Shown here: positions 59,050-64,000 of the stretch, piece after piece | Layout of the letters: every line of letters starts with the position of its first letter | Numbering within the stretch: the first letter of the stretch is position 1 | Source: Anomaloglossus baeobatrachus | Lineage: Eukaryota; Chordata; Amphibia; Anura; Aromobatidae | Assembly: GCF_048569485.1 (NCBI RefSeq) | Contig: NC_134358.1 | Span: 551,359,655 to 551,423,654 of the forward strand | DNA length: 64,000 bases | Direction: 5' to 3' | The notes under the pieces: model-generated | Databases searched by the model: none | Told to the model about the DNA's origin: nothing | The model's input: the letters and a program-made list of their open reading frames with translations, nothing else | Program-made: the position numbers and the translations under genes

Positions 59050-62000
59050 CTACGGGGATGTCACTGCCGCCTGCAGGACTCTTCTACCTAAGCTGGCATC
59101 CGCCGAAGCATAGGTATGCACCTGATAATGTTTGGTGAAAGTGTGCAGACTCGACCAGGTAGCTGCCTGGCACACCTGTTGAGCCGAAGCCTGGTGTCGC
59201 AAAGCCCAGGACGCACCCACAGCTCTGGTTGAGTGGGCTTTCAGCCCTGAAGGAACCGGCAGCCCAGCAGAACGGTAGGCTTCCAGAATTGGTTCTTTGA
59301 TCCATCGAGCCAGGGTGGCTTTAGAAGCCTGCGACCCCTTGCGCTGGCCAGCGACAAGGACAAAAAGTGCATCTGAACGGCGGATAGGCGCCGTGCGAGA
59401 AATATAGATTCTGAGTGCTCTCACCAGATCTAGCAAACGTAAGTCTTTCTCATACCGGTGAACCGGCTGAGGACAAAAGGAAGGCAAGGATATATCCTGA
59501 TTAAGATGAAACGAGGATACGACCTTAGGGAGAAACTCCTGAATGGGGCGCAGCACTACCTTGTCCTGGTGGAACACCAGGAAGGGAGCCTTGGATGACA
59601 GAGCTGCCAGCTCAGACACTCGCCGAAGCGATGTGATCGCAACAAGAAACGCCACTTTCTGTGACAGGCGAGAAAAGGAAACGTCCTTTAGAGGCTCGAA
59701 GGGCGGCTTTTGCAGAGCAACTAGTACTCTGTTCAGATCCCATGGATCTAACGGCCGCTTGTACGGGGGCACAATATGACAGACCCCCTGTAGGAACGTG
59801 CGCACCTTAGGAAGACGTGCTAGACGCTTCTGAAAAAACACAGATAGTGCCGAGACTTGCCCTTTAAGGGAGCTGAGCGACAATCCCTTTTCCAACCCCG
59901 ATTGCAGGAAGGAAAGAAAGGTGGGCAATGCAAATGGCCAAGGGGATACTCTCTGTGCAGAGCACCAGGATAAGAAAATCTTCCACGTTCTGTGGTAGAT
60001 CTTAGCAGACGTTGACTTCCTAGCTTGTCTCATTGTGGCTACGACTCCTTGAGATAATCCTGCGGACGCTAGGATCCAGGACTCAATGGCCACACAGTCA
60101 GGTTCAGGGCCGCAGAATTCTGATGGAAAAATGGCCCTTGGGACAGTAAGTCTGGTCGGTCTGGCAGTGACCATGGTCGACCGACCGTGAGATGCCACAG
60201 ATCCGGATACCACGATCTCCTCGGCCAGTCTGGGGCGACGAGTATGACGCGGCTGCAATCGGATCTGATCTTGCGTAACACTCTGGGCAAGAGTGCCAGA
60301 GGTGGGAAGACGTATGGGAGCCGGAACTGCGACCAATCTTGAACTAATGCGTCTGCCGCCAGAGCTCTTTGATCGCGCGACCTCGCCATGAATGCCGGGA
60401 CCTTGTTGTTGTGCCGGGACGCCATTAGGTCGACGTCCGGCACTCCCCATCGGCGACAGATTTCCTGAAACACGTCCGGGTGAAGGGACCACTCCCCTGC
60501 GTCCATGCCCTGGCGACTGAGGAAGTCTGCTTCCCAATTTTCTACGCCTGGGATGTGAACCGCGGATATGGTGGATGCTGTGTCCTCCACCCACATTAGA
60601 ATGCGCCGGACTTCTTGGAACGCTTGCCGACTGCGCGTCCCTCCTTGGTGGTTGATGTATGCCACCGCTGTGGAGTTGTCCGACTGGATTCGGATCTGCT
60701 TTCCTTCCAGCCACTGTTGGAAGGCCAGTAGGGCAAGATACACTGCCCTGATTTCCAGAACATTGATCTGAAGGGTGGACTCCTGCGGAGTCCACGTCCC
60801 CTGGGCCCTGTGGTGGAGAAACACTGCTCCCCACCCTGACAGACTCGCATCTGTCGTGACCACTGCCCAGGATGGGGGCAGGAAGGATCTTCCCTGAGAC
60901 AATGAGGTGGGAAGGAGCCACCAATGTAGAGAGTCCTTGGCCGTCTGGGAAAGAGAGACTTTCCTGTCCAGGGACGTTGACTTCCCGTCCCATTGGCGGA
61001 GAATGTCCCATTGAAGTGGGCGCAGATGAAACTGCGCAAAGGGAACTGCTTTCCATGGCTGCCACCATCTTCCCGAGGAAGTGCATGAGGCGCCGTAAGG
61101 GGTGCGACTGGCCTTGAAGGAGGGATTGCACCCCTGTCTGTAGGGACCGCTGCTTGTTCAGCGGAAGCTTCACTCTCGCTGCTCGAGTATGAAACTCCAT
61201 GCCAAGATACGTTAGCGACTGTGACGGTGACAGATTCGACTTTGGAAAGTTGATGATCCATCCGAACGTCTGTAGAGTCTCCAGCGTAGCATGTAGACTG
61301 AGTTGGCATGCCTCTTGAGAGGGTGCCTTGACAAGTAGATCGTCTAGGTAAGGGATCACCGAGTGTCCCCGAGAGTGCAAGACTGCTACCACCGCCGCCA
61401 TGACCTTGGTGAAGACCCGGGGGGCTGTCGCCAGACCGAATGGCAGAGCTACGAACTGAAGATGGTCGTTTCCTATCACAAAACGTAGAAAACGTTGATG
61501 TTCTGTAGCAATTGGCACGTGGAGATAAGCATCTTTGATGTCTATTGAGGCAAGGAAGTCTCCTTGAGACATTGAGGCAACGACAGAGCGGAGGGTTTCC
61601 ATCCGGAACCGTCTGGCGTGCACATGTTTGTTGAGCAGCTTTAGATCCAGAACAGGACGGAACGAGCCGTCCTTTTTTGGAACCACAAAGAGATTGGAGT
61701 AAAACCCTCGCCCTTGTTCCTGAGGCGGTACAGGAACCACTACTCCTTCCGCTCTTAGGGAGTCCACCGCCTGCAGCAGGGCATCTGCTCGGTCTGGATG
61801 TGGGGAGGTTCTGAAGAACCGAGCTGGAGGACGAGAACTGAACTCGATTCTGTACCCGCGAGACAAAATGTTTGTCACCCACGGTCTTTGACCTGTGACA
61901 TCCAAATGTCGGAAAAGCGGGAGAGCCTGCCGCCGACCGGAGATGCGGAGGGGGGGGCTGGAAGTCATGAGGTAGCCGCTTTGGAAGCGGTTCCTCCATT

Positions 62001-62118
62001 TGCTTTCTTGGGGCGTGCGTGAGCCCGCCAGGAATCTGAGACTCTTTGCGTCCTCTGCGTCCCTTTGGAGAATTGTGTCTTGCCCGAACCTCGAAAGGAC
62101 TGAAACCTCTGCTGCCAT
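59050..62118 (-). CDS. DIRS pol region: RT, RNase H and tyrosine recombinase (fossil element part)
   Basis: Reverse transcriptase signs include FYSNLFVVPKKDGSFRPVLD, DIKDAYLHVPI, LPFGLATAPRVF and YLDDLLV. RNase H signs are ADFLSRQGMD and the acidic TTDAS. The C-terminal recombinase has YHRTWKIFLSWC at its N-terminal core-binding part, TSLRRVSELAAL, and KAHSTRAVGASWALRHQ towards the end. DIRS elements use these enzymes to copy RNA into DNA and to integrate a circular intermediate. Neighbour on the 5' side is the gag-like ORF, which overlaps the start. Treated as a fossil. Confidence 0.88.
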   Translation of the reverse strand: MAAEVSVLSRFGQDTILQRDAEDAKSLRFLAGSRTPQESKWRNRFQSGYLMTSSPPLRISGRRQALPLFRHLDVTGQRPWVTNILSRGYRIEFSSRPPARFFRTSPHPDRADALLQAVDSLRAEGVVVPVPPQEQGRGFYSNLFVVPKKDGSFRPVLDLKLLNKHVHARRFRMETLRSVVASMSQGDFLASIDIKDAYLHVPIATEHQRFLRFVIGNDHLQFVALPFGLATAPRVFTKVMAAVVAVLHSRGHSVIPYLDDLLVKAPSQEACQLSLHATLETLQTFGWIINFPKSNLSPSQSLTYLGMEFHTRAARVKLPLNKQRSLQTGVQSLLQGQSHPLRRLMHFLGKMVAAMESSSLCAVSSAPTSMGHSPPMGREVNVPGQESLSFPDGQGLSTLVAPSHLIVSGKILPAPILGSGHDRCESVRVGSSVSPPQGPGDVDSAGVHPSDQCSGNQGSVSCPTGLPTVAGRKADPNPVGQLHSGGIHQPPRRDAQSASVPRSPAHSNVGGGHSIHHIRGSHPRRRKLGSRLPQSPGHGRRGVVPSPGRVSGNLSPMGSAGRRPNGVPAQQQGPGIHGEVARSKSSGGRRISSRLVAVPAPIRLPTSGTLAQSVTQDQIRLQPRHTRRPRLAEEIVVSGSVASHGRSTMVTARPTRLTVPRAIFPSEFCGPEPDCVAIESWILASAGLSQGVVATMRQARKSTSAKIYHRTWKIFLSWCSAQRVSPWPFALPTFLSFLQSGLEKGLSLSSLKGQVSALSVFFQKRLARLPKVRTFLQGVCHIVPPYKRPLDPWDLNRVLVALQKPPFEPLKDVSFSRLSQKVAFLVAITSLRRVSELAALSSKAPFLVFHQDKVVLRPIQEFLPKVVSSFHLNQDISLPSFCPQPVHRYEKDLRLLDLVRALRIYISRTAPIRRSDALFVLVAGQRKGSQASKATLARWIKEPILEAYRSAGLPVPSGLKAHSTRAVGASWALRHQASAQQVCQAATWSSLHTFTKHYQVHTYASADASLGRRVLQAAVTSP

Positions 62119-63449
62119 TTTTTCTGCTGAGGTTTGCTTGATCTGGGCTGGGGTAAGGAAGAGTCTTTACCCTTGGACTGTTTAATGATGTCAGCCAATG
62201 GCTCGCCAAACAGTCTATCTCTAGATAAAGGCAAGCTGGTTAAACATTTTTTGGAACCAGCATCTGCTTTCCAGTCCTTTAACCACAAGGCTCTGCGCAA
62301 AACTACCGAATTGGCGGACGCCATTGAGGTGCGGCTGGTAGATTCTAGGACCGCATTGATAGCGTAAGACGCAAACGCAGACATCTGCGAGGTAAGGGAC
62401 GCCACTTGCGGCACCGCTGGATGTATGATAGCATCCACTTTTGCTAAACCAGCTGAAATAGCTTGGAGCGCCCATACGGCTGCGAATGCTGGAGCAAACG
62501 ACGCGCCGATAGCTTCATAGACAGATTTTAACCAAAGGTCCATCTGTCTGTCATTGGCATCCTTAAGTGAAGCGCCATCCTCCACTGCAACTATGGATCT
62601 AGCTGCAAGTTTGGAAATCGGGGGGTCTACTTTTGGACACTGGGTCCAGCGCTTGACCACATCAGGGGGGAAAGGAAAACGTGTATCCTTAGAACGTTTA
62701 GAGAAACGCCTTTCTGGATGAGCGTCGTGTTTCTGGATTGACTCTCTGAAGTCAGAGTGATCCAAGAAAGCACTCAATTTACGCTTGGGATAGAGGAAAC
62801 GAAACTTCTCCTGCTCTGCTGCTGCCTCCTCTGCAGAAGGAGCTGGGGGAGAAATATCCAACAGTCTATTGATGGATGAGATAAGCTCGTTTACCATGGC
62901 GTCCCCATCCGGGGTATCCAGATTGAGAGGGGTTCCAGGATAAGACTCCTGATCACTCTCTTCAGACGCATCACAGGGCGACTGATTGCGCTGAGACCCT
63001 GAGCAGTGTGATGACGTTGAGGGTCTTTCCCAGCGAGCTCGCTTAGGGTGGCTGGGGCTATCATCTGAGTCATAATACTCAGCCTGGGAAGCCGGGGACC
63101 CCCTTGCAGTCTGGATTAATTCCAACTGAGGGGGATTAGAGGACAGAGACCTCGCCGTGTCCATAGACTGAGCCCCAGTCATGGATTGCAAAGTTTCAAG
63201 GATTTTTGCCATAGTCACAGACATTCCATCAGCAAAAACTGCAAAGTCTGTCCCTGACACCGGGGCAGGACTTACAAGCGTCTCAGCCTGGGTCACTACC
63301 CCTCCGGACTCCGACTGGCGAAGCAGCACCGGATCGGAGCATTGCACACAATGGGGGTCTTTGGAACCTGCTGGTAGAGCAGCCCCACATGCAGCACACG
63401 CAGTGTACACAGCCCTAGCCTTGGCAGCCTTGCGTTTTGTGGATGACAT
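61965..63449 (-). CDS. DIRS gag-like ORF (fossil element part)
   Basis: Open for 494 codons. It starts MSSTKRKAAKARAVYTACAA with a Cys-rich N-terminal cluster (CAACGAALPAGSKDPHCVQC), has an acidic Ser-rich middle (EESDQESYPGTP), and then a conserved DIRS gag core (SIVAVEDGASLKDANDRQMD, LWLKSVYEAIGASFAPAFAA). The C-terminus is basic, Gln/Lys-rich. Known role in the family is nucleic-acid packaging, and no enzyme motif is seen. The start is the first ATG of a long open frame. Confidence 0.85.
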   Translation of the reverse strand: MSSTKRKAAKARAVYTACAACGAALPAGSKDPHCVQCSDPVLLRQSESGGVVTQAETLVSPAPVSGTDFAVFADGMSVTMAKILETLQSMTGAQSMDTARSLSSNPPQLELIQTARGSPASQAEYYDSDDSPSHPKRARWERPSTSSHCSGSQRNQSPCDASEESDQESYPGTPLNLDTPDGDAMVNELISSINRLLDISPPAPSAEEAAAEQEKFRFLYPKRKLSAFLDHSDFRESIQKHDAHPERRFSKRSKDTRFPFPPDVVKRWTQCPKVDPPISKLAARSIVAVEDGASLKDANDRQMDLWLKSVYEAIGASFAPAFAAVWALQAISAGLAKVDAIIHPAVPQVASLTSQMSAFASYAINAVLESTSRTSMASANSVVLRRALWLKDWKADAGSKKCLTSLPLSRDRLFGEPLADIIKQSKGKDSSLPQPRSSKPQQKKWQQRFQSFRGSGKTQFSKGTQRTQRVSDSWRAHARPKKANGGTASKAATS

Positions 63450-64000
63450 GTTGCTGCCTCCTCAGAGCGATCTGGGGTATCCAGCCAGGAAGCGACCTCA
63501 CAGTGCAAGAAATAAATATATCTATATATCTGGTAGACAGTACACCAATACACAGTGAGGCACTAGAGGGGCCAGCACTGAAATGCCGCTTACCGCCCGC
63601 TTAAGAGCGGGTGTGTGGTCGCCAAAAGCCCCCTAGTCCAGGTCTCCCAGAGCCTTGCGTCCTTCCTCCAGCCAGACTGCATGTAATGGCTGCCGGCGTC
63701 CTGGGAGAGGAGGGGGGGCGGGCCCTGGGCGTTCCTGGCTAAGAGCGGGAAGCCTGCTTCCCTCTGTGCCTAGTGAGAGGGCTGGAGCATGTAAATCAGG
63801 CTCCAGCCCTCGTCGCTGCTGCGAAACAGCGTCTCTCCCCTACCCTGATTGACAGGGTGGGGGCGGGAACGAAGCGGCGCTAGGCCGCAAAAAGCCGGGG
63901 ACTAAAGTTATAAACGCCGCCGCCGTAAAAGCGCGGTCGGCGTGTCCCCGGCGCACCACAAGTCACAGCAGCGCCGCCCGATCCAGTGGGGGTCGGCGCT
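63450..64000 (-). other. DIRS 5' leader region
   Basis: GC-rich non-coding sequence upstream of the gag-like ORF on -, with no other gene. The opposite terminal repeat of the element is expected beyond the window edge. Confidence 0.6.

Larger units (their letters stand above)
58562..64000 (-). mobile_element. DIRS-like tyrosine-recombinase retroelement (fossil), runs off window edge
   Basis: Read on -, the parts are a GC-rich leader (64000-63450, continuing outside), a gag-like ORF (63449-61965), a reverse transcriptase (about 61720-61150, YLDD motif), an RNase H (about 60870-60490, TTDASLSGWGA and DNSTAVAYINHQ) and a tyrosine recombinase (about 60050-59070, with HSTRAVGASW). The end carries a 61-bp perfect inverted pair (58562-58622 and 58884-58944) and a direct copy of 'attgggagacccagacgatt' (about 58608 and 58958). 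This is the split terminal/internal repeat design of DIRS elements, which integrate by recombinase and make no target duplication. Identical arms suggest a young insertion. Overlapping frames are usual for the family. Coding part looks nearly whole, with at most a few breaks. Confidence 0.92.

Noticed and set aside
59543-62367. + strand ORFs across the DIRS-like element
   Set aside because: They are shadows of the long - strand coding frames.

Overview
This window looks like vertebrate nuclear DNA, most likely from a large-genome amphibian (probably a frog; this is inference). The reasons are one multi-exon host gene with standard splice sites, Tc1-like, PIF/Harbinger-like and TTAA-flanked DNA elements, a DIRS-type retroelement, fossil solo LTRs, and a very high load of minisatellites. 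There are no bacterial-type gene clusters, and I see no rRNA, tRNA or CRISPR.

The only host gene I can support is ASB4 (ankyrin repeat and SOCS box 4), on the + strand. It has five coding exons: 24340-24529, 27103-27402, 31509-31999, 37475-37588 and 39035-39223. All splice sites are GT/AG, the phases match, and the joined reading frame is 427 codons plus a stop, close to the 426 residues of human ASB4. A poly(A) signal lies at 39528-39533. Known family biology makes it a substrate receptor of a Cullin-5/Elongin BC ubiquitin ligase.

Layout. 1-10 kb: MITE-type hairpins, (TA)n hairpins, a 33-bp minisatellite and a fossil LTR-like insert in a TTAA element. 10-16.4 kb: a truncated Tc1-like element, several MITEs, a 36-bp minisatellite, a Tc1-like fragment and a large foldback element with a 14-bp target duplication. 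16.4-24 kb: degraded repeats and a composite element carrying two minisatellites. 24-39.6 kb: ASB4, whose introns are filled with minisatellites, MITEs and fossil solo-LTR-like elements. 39.6-42.6 kb: a second, inverted copy of the composite element, so that the pair brackets ASB4. 42.7-45 kb: a roughly 95-bp satellite array containing a full-length but dead Tc1-like transposon. 45-58.5 kb: more MITEs, minisatellites, fossil LTRs, a degraded DIRS remnant and a Tc1-like element nested in a TTAA MITE. 58.56-64 kb: a large, well-preserved DIRS-like element on the - strand running off the window edge.

No cooperating new gene system was found. The most unusual features are structural: mobile elements that carry minisatellites, one 28-bp minisatellite family spread over two introns on both sides of ASB4 exon 4, and several layered insertions whose target duplications give a relative time order.
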